A stretch of 64,000 bases of DNA from Marinifilum sp. D737 (GTDB taxonomy: Bacteria > Bacteroidota > Bacteroidia > Bacteroidales > Marinifilaceae), in assembly GCF_026672275.1 (NCBI RefSeq), contig NZ_JANQCD010000024.1:1-64000 (forward strand), in the 5' to 3' direction. How positions within the stretch are numbered: the first letter of the stretch is position 1; each line of letters starts with the position of its first letter. Of this stretch, positions 37,158 through 45,524 are shown piece by piece. The position numbers were made by a program, and so were the translations under genes. Below the pieces are notes generated by a model. That model searched no databases. It was not told the origin of the DNA and saw only the letters and a list, made by a program, of their open reading frames with translations.

Positions 37158-39341
37158 ATGAGATTATTAGCCTTCTGTTTGGCAATGATTGGTCTTTTTG
37201 CGTGCAGTAATGAGCAGGCAGAGCCTCGGAAATTAACTAGCTATGCAAATACTTTCGTGGGTACCGATGGACCTGGTAATACCTACCCTGGAGCAGTAAT
37301 GCCTTTTGGTATGGTACAACTGAGTCCCGATAATGGTTTGCCGGGTTGGGACAGAATTGCAGGGTATTTTTGGCCTGATTCAACCATTGCAGGATTTAGT
37401 CATACACATTTATCGGGAACCGGAGCAGGGGATATGTATGATATTCTTTTGATGCCTTTAAATAGTCGTTTTACTGATAATTTAACACCAGAAGGAGATT
37501 ACCGTCCATACTCTAAATTTTCTCATGAAAAGGAGGAAGCTTCACCGGGCTATTATAAAGTGGAATTATTGAGTTCTGGAATTACTGCTGAGCTTACCAC
37601 TACAAAACGTGTAGGTTTCCATAGATACAGTTTTCCTGAAGATTCGGATTCTAAAATCATACTGGATTTGGGATACAAATTGAATTGGGATAATCCGTAC
37701 GATACTAAAATAATTGTTGAAAATGATTCGACCATATCGGGATACAGAAAATCAAATGGTTGGGCAAGAGATCAACATCTGTATTTTACGGCGCAATTTT
37801 CAAAATCTTTTAAATCTGTAGAATTGTTTGAAGGAGATAATAAGTCAGCAAATATGATGGTTAACTCTCCTAAAACCAAATTGATTGCAAATTTTGAAAC
37901 AGAAAAACCAGAAGAAATTTTGGTGAAAGTTGCCTTATCTTCTGCTTCAATTGAAGGAGCAAAAAAGAATATGGAGGCAGAGCTAACTCATTGGGATTTT
38001 GATGGAGTAGTAAAGCAAGCCGATCAGGAATGGGAAAACTTATTATCTCAAATTGAGATTGAAGCCAGCGAAGAACAAAAAGAATTGTTTTACACCAATT
38101 TATATCACCTGTATCTTACACCAAGCTTACATTCAGATATTGATGGAATGCACAAAGGTGCAGATGGAAAATACCACAAAGCAGAGGGTTTTGATCGCTA
38201 TGATACCTTTTCATTGTGGGATACATACAGAGCAGCACATCCATTATACACCATTCTATGTCCTGATAAAGTGGAAGATTTTATCAAATCTTTTCTAATT
38301 CATTACGATGAAACAGGTTTGTTGCCAGTGTGGTCAATGGCAGGAAATGAAACCAATATGATGATTGGATATCATGCGGTTCCGGTAATTGTTGATGCCT
38401 ATTTTAAAGGCATTGAAATGGATGTTGAAAAAGCTTACAAAGCTTGTAAAGAATCAGCAATGGAGAAAGGCCGACAGATTGATGAGTATATGCATTTGGG
38501 CTATGTCCCTACTGATGAGGAAGGCGAAAATTGGTCTGTTTCAAAGACATTGGAGTATGCTTACGATGATTGGTGTATTGCACAGTTTGCAAAAGCTTTA
38601 AACAAAGAAGCGGACTACAAATACTTCTTAAATCGAGGAGAGAATTGGAAAAATTTGTATGATCCAAAATCAACTTTTTTCCGACCTAAAGATCCTAAAG
38701 GAAACTTTGTTTCTCCATTCGTACCTAAGGAGTATACCAATTACTTTTGTGAGAGTAATGCCTGGCAGTATTTCTGGTATGTACCACAAGATGTGCCAGA
38801 ATTCATAAAAACCGTTGGCGAGGAAAAGTTTTCAGCCAAGCTTGATTCCATGTTTAGCTATTATCCTACAGCAGATGATAAACTGCCAATTTTCAGCACG
38901 GGAATGATTGGTCAATATGCCCACGGAAACGAACCTAGTCATCATGTTGCCTATTTGTACAATTATATCAATCAGGCAGAGAAAACACAGGAAATGGTTC
39001 GCAGAATTATCAATACCCAATACACTACTCAACCCGATGGATATTGTGGGAATGAGGATTGCGGTCAGATGTCTGCATGGATGGTATTCTCATCTTTAGG
39101 AATATATCCGGTAAATCCGGCGAATGGAGTTTATGATATTACTTCACCTTGGGTTAAAAAAGGGATTTTACATTTGCCAAATGGTAAGACTTTTACCATT
39201 TCAACTCAGAACCAGGGAAAAGAAAACCACTACATCGAAAAGGTATTGCTAAATGGTGAAGAGTACAAGGAATTAACCATTACTCATCAGCAAATCATGC
39301 AAGGAGGAGAATTGCATTTTGTACTTAGCTCATCTAAATAA
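37158..39341 (+). CDS. GH92-family alpha-mannosidase lipoprotein
   Basis: 727 residues with a short lipoprotein signal (lipobox LFAC, Cys16). The beta-sandwich N-terminal domain starts at YANTFVGTDGPGNTYPGAVMPFG, the GH92 hallmark. The catalytic (alpha/alpha)6 domain shows WSMAGNETNMMIGYHAVPV (about 391-409), FCESNAWQY, GNEPSHHVAYLYN (about 589-601) and GNEDCGQMSAW. These are Ca2+-dependent exo-alpha-mannosidases acting on N-glycan or yeast-mannan type substrates. No other glycan genes are adjacent except the secreted EEP protein just downstream. Confidence 0.95.
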   Translation: MRLLAFCLAMIGLFACSNEQAEPRKLTSYANTFVGTDGPGNTYPGAVMPFGMVQLSPDNGLPGWDRIAGYFWPDSTIAGFSHTHLSGTGAGDMYDILLMPLNSRFTDNLTPEGDYRPYSKFSHEKEEASPGYYKVELLSSGITAELTTTKRVGFHRYSFPEDSDSKIILDLGYKLNWDNPYDTKIIVENDSTISGYRKSNGWARDQHLYFTAQFSKSFKSVELFEGDNKSANMMVNSPKTKLIANFETEKPEEILVKVALSSASIEGAKKNMEAELTHWDFDGVVKQADQEWENLLSQIEIEASEEQKELFYTNLYHLYLTPSLHSDIDGMHKGADGKYHKAEGFDRYDTFSLWDTYRAAHPLYTILCPDKVEDFIKSFLIHYDETGLLPVWSMAGNETNMMIGYHAVPVIVDAYFKGIEMDVEKAYKACKESAMEKGRQIDEYMHLGYVPTDEEGENWSVSKTLEYAYDDWCIAQFAKALNKEADYKYFLNRGENWKNLYDPKSTFFRPKDPKGNFVSPFVPKEYTNYFCESNAWQYFWYVPQDVPEFIKTVGEEKFSAKLDSMFSYYPTADDKLPIFSTGMIGQYAHGNEPSHHVAYLYNYINQAEKTQEMVRRIINTQYTTQPDGYCGNEDCGQMSAWMVFSSLGIYPVNPANGVYDITSPWVKKGILHLPNGKTFTISTQNQGKENHYIEKVLLNGEEYKELTITHQQIMQGGELHFVLSSSK

Positions 39342-39349
39342 AATTATAT

Positions 39350-39379
39350 AAGGCCGTGCAGTTGTACGGCCTTTCTTTT
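39350..39379 (+). terminator. Terminator between the GH92 and EEP genes
   Basis: AAGGCCGT/ACGGCCTT stem extended by a CA/TG pair, followed by TCTTTT. It ends only about ten bases before the next start codon, so the downstream gene is either read through or has its own unusually close promoter. Confidence 0.8.
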
Positions 39380-39389
39380 AATGTATATT

Positions 39390-40208
39390 ATGAAAAAAAT
39401 ACTCATAAGCACCATACTTTTTGCATTCTGCTATGGTTTGCATGCTCAAAAATTAATGACTTACAACCTTCGATACGATAATCCAAATGATGGGATTAAC
39501 AAGTGGGAACTTCGAAAAGAAAATATCATTAATCTAATTAATGGATATTCTCCTGATGTGTTTGGCACACAGGAAGGCTTGTGTCACCAGCTGGAATTTT
39601 TAGATGAAAATTTAACAGACTATTCTTACCTTGGTGTTGGAAGAGATGATGGGAAAAAGAAAGGTGAATATTGTGCTGTTTTTTATAAACATTCGGCTTA
39701 TAAAATTATAAAAGAATCAACATTTTGGTTGTCACCAACTCCAAATAAAATATCGGTTGGTTGGGATGCTGTTCTTGAAAGAATATGCACATATGCTTTA
39801 TTTGAAGATAAGAGATCAGGAAAGCAATTTTGGGTATTTAATGCTCATTTCGATCATGTTGGAAAAAAAGCTCAATACGAAAGTGCTAAGTTAATCTTGA
39901 AGCACATTCAAAAATTGAATCAAAATAATTTACCGGTTGTTTTAATGGGTGATTTAAACCTAAAACCAGAAAGTGAAGCCATAAAGTATTTGGCAGAAAA
40001 TATGATTGATTCTCACCTTAAGGCAGAAAAAAAATCAAACATTGGAACCTTTAATGCCTTCAAACACAACGAACCTGTAACAGATAGAATCGATTATATC
40101 TTTGTGGATAAATCAACAAAAATCCTCAATTATAAAATTATTGATCTTAAAGTAGAGGGTAGGTATCCTTCTGATCATTTACCGGTAATGATTGAAATAC
40201 AAAAATAA
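39390..40208 (+). CDS. Secreted endonuclease/exonuclease/phosphatase-family protein
   Basis: About 272 residues from the ATG at 39390 (an ATG nine bases upstream is also in frame). Signal peptide MKKILISTILFAFCYGLHAQ. EEP motifs are present: LMTYNLRYDNP, FGTQEG (Glu metal ligand), FNAHFDHVG, VVLMGDLNLKPES and YPSDHLPV. Family members hydrolyse phosphodiesters or phosphomonoesters of nucleic acids, sphingolipids or inositol phosphates. The intergenic terminator argues against simple co-transcription with GH92. Confidence 0.92.
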   Translation: MKKILISTILFAFCYGLHAQKLMTYNLRYDNPNDGINKWELRKENIINLINGYSPDVFGTQEGLCHQLEFLDENLTDYSYLGVGRDDGKKKGEYCAVFYKHSAYKIIKESTFWLSPTPNKISVGWDAVLERICTYALFEDKRSGKQFWVFNAHFDHVGKKAQYESAKLILKHIQKLNQNNLPVVLMGDLNLKPESEAIKYLAENMIDSHLKAEKKSNIGTFNAFKHNEPVTDRIDYIFVDKSTKILNYKIIDLKVEGRYPSDHLPVMIEIQK

Positions 40209-40303
40209 ATTTGAAAGTTTCTGATTGTATCCTTTAGTCCAATTCACTCTTTTTGTTATCTTGAATCAATAATTAAGAGAGGGAGGATAATAATAAAAAG
40301 CCT

Positions 40304-42853
40304 ATGCAATCAGAAACATTTCAAAACGAAGTTGAACTTCGGTACAAATTGTACAATAGTATCTTTCTAACGCTTCCGTTAGATGGGATTCATGGAACAG
40401 GTATTCTTATTCCCCTTATGAAGGATGAGTGTCGTAAGGGATTAGAAGAAGGAAAATCTCCTGTTGAGATTTTAGATCATTTTTTCGAAAAACAAACCAA
40501 TTTTAAGAGCGAAACGGAACAACTGGATTTCATGTTTCGGGTAATTAGCTACATTGAGCGTCAGGTAGTATTACTGGATGCATTGGAAGATGCAGCTTTT
40601 CTGGATTTACATGATGCTCGGCGAGTAGGTAAAATAGAGTCTATCAAGAGTCGATTATCAAGTGATGAAAGAAAAGAGAAGATTGGAGAAGCGCTAAAAG
40701 ATTTGGCGGTTCGTATTGTTTTAACAGCACATCCAACACAGTTTTATCCAAGTACAGTATTGGCAATTATTAATGATTTAATCGATGCCATTCAGAAAAA
40801 TGATCTGTTACAGATTAAAATGTTGCTTACCCAATTGGGTAAGACTCCTTTCTTTAAAAAGGAACGACCAACCCCATATGATGAGGCAAAAAGTTTAAGT
40901 TGGTACCTCGAGAATATATTCTATCAATCGGCTTCAGAATTGTATGGTGATTTAATGAAAGAAGTGAGTAATCCGGAAGAGCAGGATGGAAATATACTTG
41001 CTTTTGGATTTTGGCCTGGAGGAGATCGTGATGGAAATCCATTTGTGAAGGTGGATACAACCATTGCTGTAGCTGATAGATTGAGAAGCATTCTGCTTGC
41101 AAATTATTACAAGGATATTAGAAAGCTAAGAAGAAGATTAAGCTTTAAAGGAGTTTATGAGAAAGTAGTAGCCTTGGAAGAAAGAATACTGCAGGCGGTG
41201 AATGGAGAAGATACTTCTTCCAGGATTCAGCAGGCAGAGATTCTTCAATCATTGGCAGTGATCGAAAAACAATTGATAGAAGAACATGACGGTTTCTTTG
41301 TAGAGTTGTTGCATGAATTTAGGAACAAGGTTTTGTTATTCGGGACCCATTTTGCTGGAATAGATATCAGGCAGGATAGTAGAATTATAAAACAAGCATT
41401 TGATGTACTTTGTTCCACAGCTCCGGAATTGAAGGATCAAAATTGTAGCTTGACATTTGAAGATCTAACAAAACTAGATACTCCGGTTTCATTATTTCAG
41501 TCTGATGATGAAGTTGTAAAAGATACTTTAAGTCTTTTTGGAACCATTAAAGAAATTCAACAAAGAAATGGAGAGAAAGCCTGTAATCGAGTAATTATCA
41601 GCAATTGTAGAGGAGAGGATGATGTAGCAAGAGTTTTTGCTATGGCTAAAATGTGTGCTTGGCAGAATGAAATACCATTGGATATAATTCCACTTTTTGA
41701 AACCATTGATGATTTAGAGAAAGCTGCAATTACCATGCGAAAGCTGTATGAGAATGAAGAATATGCAAAGCACCTTGAATTCAGAGGTAAAAAACAGACC
41801 ATTATGTTGGGATTCTCTGATGGAACAAAAGATGGAGGATATTTTTCGGCCAACTGGAACATTTACAAGGCCAAGGAGAATATTACCAAACTGTCACGCG
41901 AAATGGGAATTACAGTTGCATTTTTCGATGGTCGTGGAGGACCTCCTGCTCGTGGAGGCGGAAATACCCATAAGTTTTATTCATCATTAGGAAATACGAT
42001 AGAGAATAGAGAGATCCAAGTGACCATACAGGGACAAACCATTAGTTCAAAATTTGGTACGCATGACTCTGCAAGATTTTACCAGGAAAGATTACTATCG
42101 GCTGCACTTGAAAACAGCTTGTTCGATGATCCTGAGAAATTACTTTCTGATACGGATCGTGTGATAATGGAAAAGCTTTCGGAGTATAGTTTGGCAGAAT
42201 ACCAGAGGTTCAAGTCTTCGGATAAATTTGTGCCGTACCTGGAAAAAATGAGTGCGCTTAATTATTACGGAAAGGCAAATATTGGAAGTCGACCTGGCAA
42301 AAGAAAGCAATCGGAGAAGTTAAACTTCGAAGACCTGAGAGCGATTCCATTTGTTGGAGCCTGGAGCCAGATGAAGCAAAATGTACCAGGATTTTTTGGT
42401 GTAGGTTCATCTTTAAAGAAACTTGAAGAAGAAGGCTTGTTTGAAGATGCCAGGAAGTTGTACCAATCATCGCTATTTTTTAAAACTTTGGTGGCAAATA
42501 GTATGCAATCCATATGTAAGTCGTACTTTAATTTAACCGAGTACATGAAGAATGACGAAGAGTTCGGCGAATTTTGGTGTTGGATTCATGATGAATATCA
42601 ATTAAGCATAGAAATGTTACTGAAGGTATCTGATCAGGATGAGTTGATGCAAACCGCTTTATTCTTAAAAGATTCGATTAACCTTAGAGAAGAAATGGTA
42701 TTGCCATTGATTACAATTCAACAGTATGCTCTTATAAAAATTCGAGAATTAGAGAAAAAAAATGTAACAAACGCTACAAAATACAGTATATTGCAAAAGT
42801 TGGTCATCAGATCTCTTTATGGTAACATAAATGCAAGTCGAAATTCTGCTTAA
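40304..42853 (+). CDS. ppc: Phosphoenolpyruvate carboxylase
   Basis: 849 residues. It fixes bicarbonate onto PEP to give oxaloacetate, replenishing the TCA cycle. The catalytic motifs are visible: VLTAHPTQ near 142-149, GFWPGGDRDGNPFV near 237-250, MLGFSDGTKDGG near 502-513 and FFDGRGGPPARGGG near 541-554. The last differs from the commoner FHGRGGTVGRGGG loop, as expected for the Bacteroidota type. Slightly shorter than E. coli Ppc (883). Confidence 0.95.
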   Translation: MQSETFQNEVELRYKLYNSIFLTLPLDGIHGTGILIPLMKDECRKGLEEGKSPVEILDHFFEKQTNFKSETEQLDFMFRVISYIERQVVLLDALEDAAFLDLHDARRVGKIESIKSRLSSDERKEKIGEALKDLAVRIVLTAHPTQFYPSTVLAIINDLIDAIQKNDLLQIKMLLTQLGKTPFFKKERPTPYDEAKSLSWYLENIFYQSASELYGDLMKEVSNPEEQDGNILAFGFWPGGDRDGNPFVKVDTTIAVADRLRSILLANYYKDIRKLRRRLSFKGVYEKVVALEERILQAVNGEDTSSRIQQAEILQSLAVIEKQLIEEHDGFFVELLHEFRNKVLLFGTHFAGIDIRQDSRIIKQAFDVLCSTAPELKDQNCSLTFEDLTKLDTPVSLFQSDDEVVKDTLSLFGTIKEIQQRNGEKACNRVIISNCRGEDDVARVFAMAKMCAWQNEIPLDIIPLFETIDDLEKAAITMRKLYENEEYAKHLEFRGKKQTIMLGFSDGTKDGGYFSANWNIYKAKENITKLSREMGITVAFFDGRGGPPARGGGNTHKFYSSLGNTIENREIQVTIQGQTISSKFGTHDSARFYQERLLSAALENSLFDDPEKLLSDTDRVIMEKLSEYSLAEYQRFKSSDKFVPYLEKMSALNYYGKANIGSRPGKRKQSEKLNFEDLRAIPFVGAWSQMKQNVPGFFGVGSSLKKLEEEGLFEDARKLYQSSLFFKTLVANSMQSICKSYFNLTEYMKNDEEFGEFWCWIHDEYQLSIEMLLKVSDQDELMQTALFLKDSINLREEMVLPLITIQQYALIKIRELEKKNVTNATKYSILQKLVIRSLYGNINASRNSA

Positions 42854-42951
42854 AAAATTGTTTAAGAAAAAATGAACAGTTGGCAATTTTAAGACATGTT
42901 GATCGTTTAATTGTAATCAGAGCTTAAATTAATAATAGAAACCCAATTAAA

Positions 42952-43569
42952 ATGCACAAATCAATTCTTACGTACTGTTTACTGTTTTTATTTTCGTTAA
43001 CATTATCGGCACAGGAAACTGAACCGACTAAACCGGAAGCGAAGCCATCATTGGATCATGGTACAATAAGTAGCCAATTCCAATATTTGACAAAAAAATC
43101 GAGTAATTGGCAAGGTCATGAAGTGATTAAGGTGGAGATGTTGAATAAATATCAGTCAAATGTTCAAGATTCTCTAAACCAGTTAAAATCAATTCTTAAA
43201 AAATCTGAATCGAAAGTCGGTAATCAAGGAAGTGAAATCGATAATCTTAATACAGAAATTCAGAATTTAAAAAAGCAGTTGGATGAAACCATACGTATGA
43301 AGGATAGTATGAAGTTTTTAGGCATGGAGTTGCCTAAATCTACTTACAATACTTTAATGTGGGTACTTATTTTAGGTTCGCTGGTAGTTGCTGGGGTATG
43401 CTTTATGATGTTTAAACGTAGTAACGTAGTAACGGTTGAAACCAAGCAAACTTTGGAAGAGGTTAGAGAAGAATTTGATACTCACAGAAAAAATGCCTTG
43501 GTAAGAGAGCAAAAGTTAGCTCGTCGTCTTCAGGATGAGGTAATAAAAAATAAAAATTTGGGATTGTAA
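42952..43569 (+). CDS. Coiled-coil single-pass membrane protein of unknown function
   Basis: 205 residues: signal peptide 1-21 (LTLSAQ), a domain LDHGTISSQFQYLTKKSSNWQGHEVIK, a coiled coil at about 65-115, one membrane helix near 133-152 (LMWVLILGSLVVAGVCFMM), then a cytosolic helical tail with LEEVREEFDTHRKNALVREQKL. Similar Bacteroidota proteins are often labelled tRNA (guanine-N1)-methyltransferase; nothing here resembles that SPOUT enzyme, so that label should not be used. The function is unknown. It ends at a strong terminator. Confidence 0.82.
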   Translation: MHKSILTYCLLFLFSLTLSAQETEPTKPEAKPSLDHGTISSQFQYLTKKSSNWQGHEVIKVEMLNKYQSNVQDSLNQLKSILKKSESKVGNQGSEIDNLNTEIQNLKKQLDETIRMKDSMKFLGMELPKSTYNTLMWVLILGSLVVAGVCFMMFKRSNVVTVETKQTLEEVREEFDTHRKNALVREQKLARRLQDEVIKNKNLGL

Positions 43570-43590
43570 ATACACTCCTTAAAAAATAGA

Positions 43591-43629
43591 AAAAACGAGG
43601 CTGTACACCATTTGGTGCAGCCTCGTTTT
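43591..43629 (+). terminator. Rho-independent terminator of the coiled-coil protein gene
   Basis: AAAACGAGGCTG/CAGCCTCGTTTT, a 12-bp perfect stem, with an inner ACACC/GGTG extension and the T run built into the stem end. It is symmetric and may also stop leftward transcription of the small gene at 43659-43871. Confidence 0.88.
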
Positions 43630-43658
43630 GTATAAAGTGTTTTGTGATATGCCTGACT

Positions 43659-43871
43659 TTACAAAGCGTTATTCATAAGTTTCTTGGCGCAATAAAATCC
43701 TCCAATTACTGATAAAGTAATTAGGCTTAATGCAAACTTGCAGTAAAAGCCGCAGTAAAAACTTTCTTGAGCTCCACATTTAAATGCAGAACATCCTACT
43801 GCTATTAAAATCAGGTAATCTATAAACAGAATACAAGCTAACAGAGATGTTGTAAACAACAATTTTTTCAT
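43659..43871 (-). CDS. Small Cys-rich membrane protein (70 aa)
   Basis: 70 residues, two hydrophobic segments (LLFTTSLLACILFIDYLILIAV and ALSLITLSVIGGFYCA) enclosing a short loop with Cys27, Cys32, Cys40 and Cys44; Cys13 and Cys61 lie in or near the membrane. The Cys cluster suggests disulfides or metal/cluster binding. A matching promoter (TTG, 23 bases, TAACTTTG) lies upstream, supporting that it is a real gene. It is divergent from the FNR-like regulator gene and may share its redox theme. No family was recognised. Confidence 0.6.
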   Translation of the reverse strand: MKKLLFTTSLLACILFIDYLILIAVGCSAFKCGAQESFYCGFYCKFALSLITLSVIGGFYCAKKLMNNAL

Positions 43872-43916
43872 TTTTCTAATTATTAGGTTTCATAATCAAA
43901 TTAGTACTTCCCATTA

Positions 43917-43950
43917 CAAAGTTACAACAGCTTAATATGCATATATTCAA
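43917..43950 (-). promoter_or_regulatory. Promoter of the small Cys-rich gene
   Basis: On the minus strand TTG (43948-43950) and TAACTTTG (43917-43924) are separated by 23 bases, agreeing with the Bacteroidota TTTG/TAnnTTTG promoter, 45 bases before the start codon. Confidence 0.55.
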
Positions 43951-43973
43951 TAAGGAATGTGATTGTTTTATCT

Positions 43974-43981
43974 TATCTTTG
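43974..43981 (+). promoter_or_regulatory. -7 element of the FNR-like regulator gene
   Basis: TATCTTTG matches TAnnTTTG, 26 bases before the ATG at 44008. Its last two bases overlap the TGTGA-N6-TCACA operator, so a bound regulator would cover the start of transcription. Confidence 0.6.
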
Positions 43982-43995
43982 TGATATATCTCACA
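43980..43995. promoter_or_regulatory. Crp/Fnr-type operator TGTGA-N6-TCACA
   Basis: TGTGATATATCTCACA is a perfect match to the Crp-type palindrome, placed between the -7 element and the start codon of an FNR-like regulator gene. This suggests autorepression. Confidence 0.75.
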
Positions 43996-44007
43996 TTACC
44001 ATTTAGC

Positions 44008-44712
44008 ATGTTTAATCAGCCAGATTATAAGATCTTTTCCAATTGTCAAACCTGTGACGATCGCTCGTGTGCTTCACAAACTCTATCGGTTTCTGAGTTA
44101 GAATTGTTAAGCAAAAATTGTAACGAAGCTAAGTTTGAAAAAGGAGAAACTATCCTGGCAGAAGGTTCAAGAACTTCGCATATTATTTATTTAAGAGAAG
44201 GTTTGGCAAAGGAGTATGGAAAGAACAGATTACAGGAAGAATATATATTGCAGGTTGTTAAGCCGCATTCCTATCTGGGTTTACATTCTATTTTTAGCGA
44301 TACCAACAATCATTATTCTTATGCAGCATTAACTCCTGTGCGTGTTTGTTATATTGATTTGAATGTATTCTCTCAGTTTATAAAAGAGAATGGGCGTTTT
44401 GGATATGAAATACTTTCTTCGGTATGTAACGATAGTTTGAACAATTACCATCGCTTTATTGATCAGCACCAGAAGAAAATTTATGGAAAGCTTGCAGATG
44501 CCATACTTTATTTTGCGATTGTTATTTTTGGGAGAAATGAATTTAGTTTGCCCTTAAGTCGTAGAGAACTCGCTCACATGATTGGGACCAGTAGAGAAAG
44601 TGTTTCCAAACAAATAGGTGTTTTTGTACAAGATAAAATCATTTCAGTTGATGGTAGAAACTTGAAAATTCTTGACATGAAACGTCTTAAGAATATTAGT
44701 AAGGTGGGATAG
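44008..44712 (+). CDS. FNR-like Crp/Fnr regulator with Fe-S cysteines
   Basis: About 234 residues from the ATG at 44008; an upstream TTG would add a hydrophobic stretch that overlaps the operator. N-terminal Cys13, Cys16 and Cys21, and Cys114 in VRVCYIDLN, correspond to E. coli FNR Cys20, Cys23, Cys29 and Cys122; the gap from third to fourth Cys is 93 in both. This makes a [4Fe-4S] O2-sensor likely. A cNMP-type fold follows, then a helix-turn-helix, LSRRELAHMIGTSRESVSKQIG, whose R-E-x-V-S-K reading helix mixes Crp-like Arg/Glu and Fnr-like Ser. The dyad at its own promoter fits that specificity. Confidence 0.88.
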   Translation: MFNQPDYKIFSNCQTCDDRSCASQTLSVSELELLSKNCNEAKFEKGETILAEGSRTSHIIYLREGLAKEYGKNRLQEEYILQVVKPHSYLGLHSIFSDTNNHYSYAALTPVRVCYIDLNVFSQFIKENGRFGYEILSSVCNDSLNNYHRFIDQHQKKIYGKLADAILYFAIVIFGRNEFSLPLSRRELAHMIGTSRESVSKQIGVFVQDKIISVDGRNLKILDMKRLKNISKVG

Positions 44713-44737
44713 AAAATCTCTTTTTTTTTAATGCAAT

Positions 44738-44759
44738 AAATACCAACATCTAGGTATTT
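44738..44759. promoter_or_regulatory. Dyad AAATACC-N8-GGTATTT upstream of the YedZ-like gene
   Basis: Seven-base perfect arms, partly flanked by TGCA on both sides, lie 57 bases before the start codon of the ferric reductase-like gene. No T run follows, so an operator is more likely than a terminator. Confidence 0.4.
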
Positions 44760-44816
44760 GCATCCTCATTAATAAATCCCAATTTTGAACTATTCTAAAT
44801 AAGTTTAGTTCGTATT

Positions 44817-45524
44817 ATGAGTTTATTGCAGAAGAATTGGTCGTGGTTGATAGTATGCTTGCTGGCATTATTTCCTTTGATAAAGATTTTTTCATTGATT
44901 AGCTTCAATTTTGAATACCCTGAATTCGATTTTATTCTTTTCGATGATATAGAACAGGATGAACAAGTAGCCCTTAAAACCGGAAGAGATATTGTTCCTG
45001 GAATTGAGCTTGCAATTGAACAAACGGGTGAGTGGGCCATACGATGGCTAATAGCTGTTTTACTGATTACACCATTTAAGATTGTGTTCGGCACAAAAAG
45101 TAATCTATTTGTTAGGCAAGCAATGGGAATATCATGTGGTGTTTATGTATTTCTGCATGCTTTCTTCTTTATGTATCACGAAGGATTCTTTTCTATTTTT
45201 TCAGATTTACCTTTAATTCTATCAGGAATTTCTGCAGGAATAATATTTGCACTGGCAATTACTTCAAATCGTCGATCGATGAAGTTGTTGAAGCGACATT
45301 GGAAAACATTACACCGATTGGTTTATTTTGCTGCCATTTTGACCATAGCTCATGTTGTTCTTTTAAATAAAGATTGGGAATTGTATTCTAGCTTATTCAG
45401 TATTGGACTCATAGTAAGGTTTGGTCCGGTTCGTCAATTTTTCCAAACGCAAAACCTAAAAGTATTATTGTTGAATCAATTTAAGGCAGATGGTTTTCTT
45501 ACCAAAATTCGCCGCCTGTCATAG
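44817..45524 (+). CDS. YedZ/MsrQ-like haem membrane protein (ferric reductase-like domain)
   Basis: 235 residues with about six membrane helices. Putative haem-ligand histidines are in GVYVFLHAFFFMYHEG and in KRHWKTLHRLVYFAAILTIAHVV, the pattern of the ferric reductase-like transmembrane domain and MsrQ. MsrQ passes electrons to the molybdoenzyme MsrP, which repairs oxidised methionine. No MsrP gene lies next to it, but modABC is 0.8 kb away. An unusual acidic loop (EFDFILFDDIEQDEQ) follows helix 1. Its 3' end overlaps the convergent Crp/Fnr gene by 49 bp. Confidence 0.82.
   Translation: MSLLQKNWSWLIVCLLALFPLIKIFSLISFNFEYPEFDFILFDDIEQDEQVALKTGRDIVPGIELAIEQTGEWAIRWLIAVLLITPFKIVFGTKSNLFVRQAMGISCGVYVFLHAFFFMYHEGFFSIFSDLPLILSGISAGIIFALAITSNRRSMKLLKRHWKTLHRLVYFAAILTIAHVVLLNKDWELYSSLFSIGLIVRFGPVRQFFQTQNLKVLLLNQFKADGFLTKIRRLS

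Noticed and set aside
43960-44010. TTG at 43963 as the start of the FNR-like gene
   Set aside because: It would place the -7 element and the Crp-type dyad inside the coding region and add a hydrophobic N-terminus not seen in the family.
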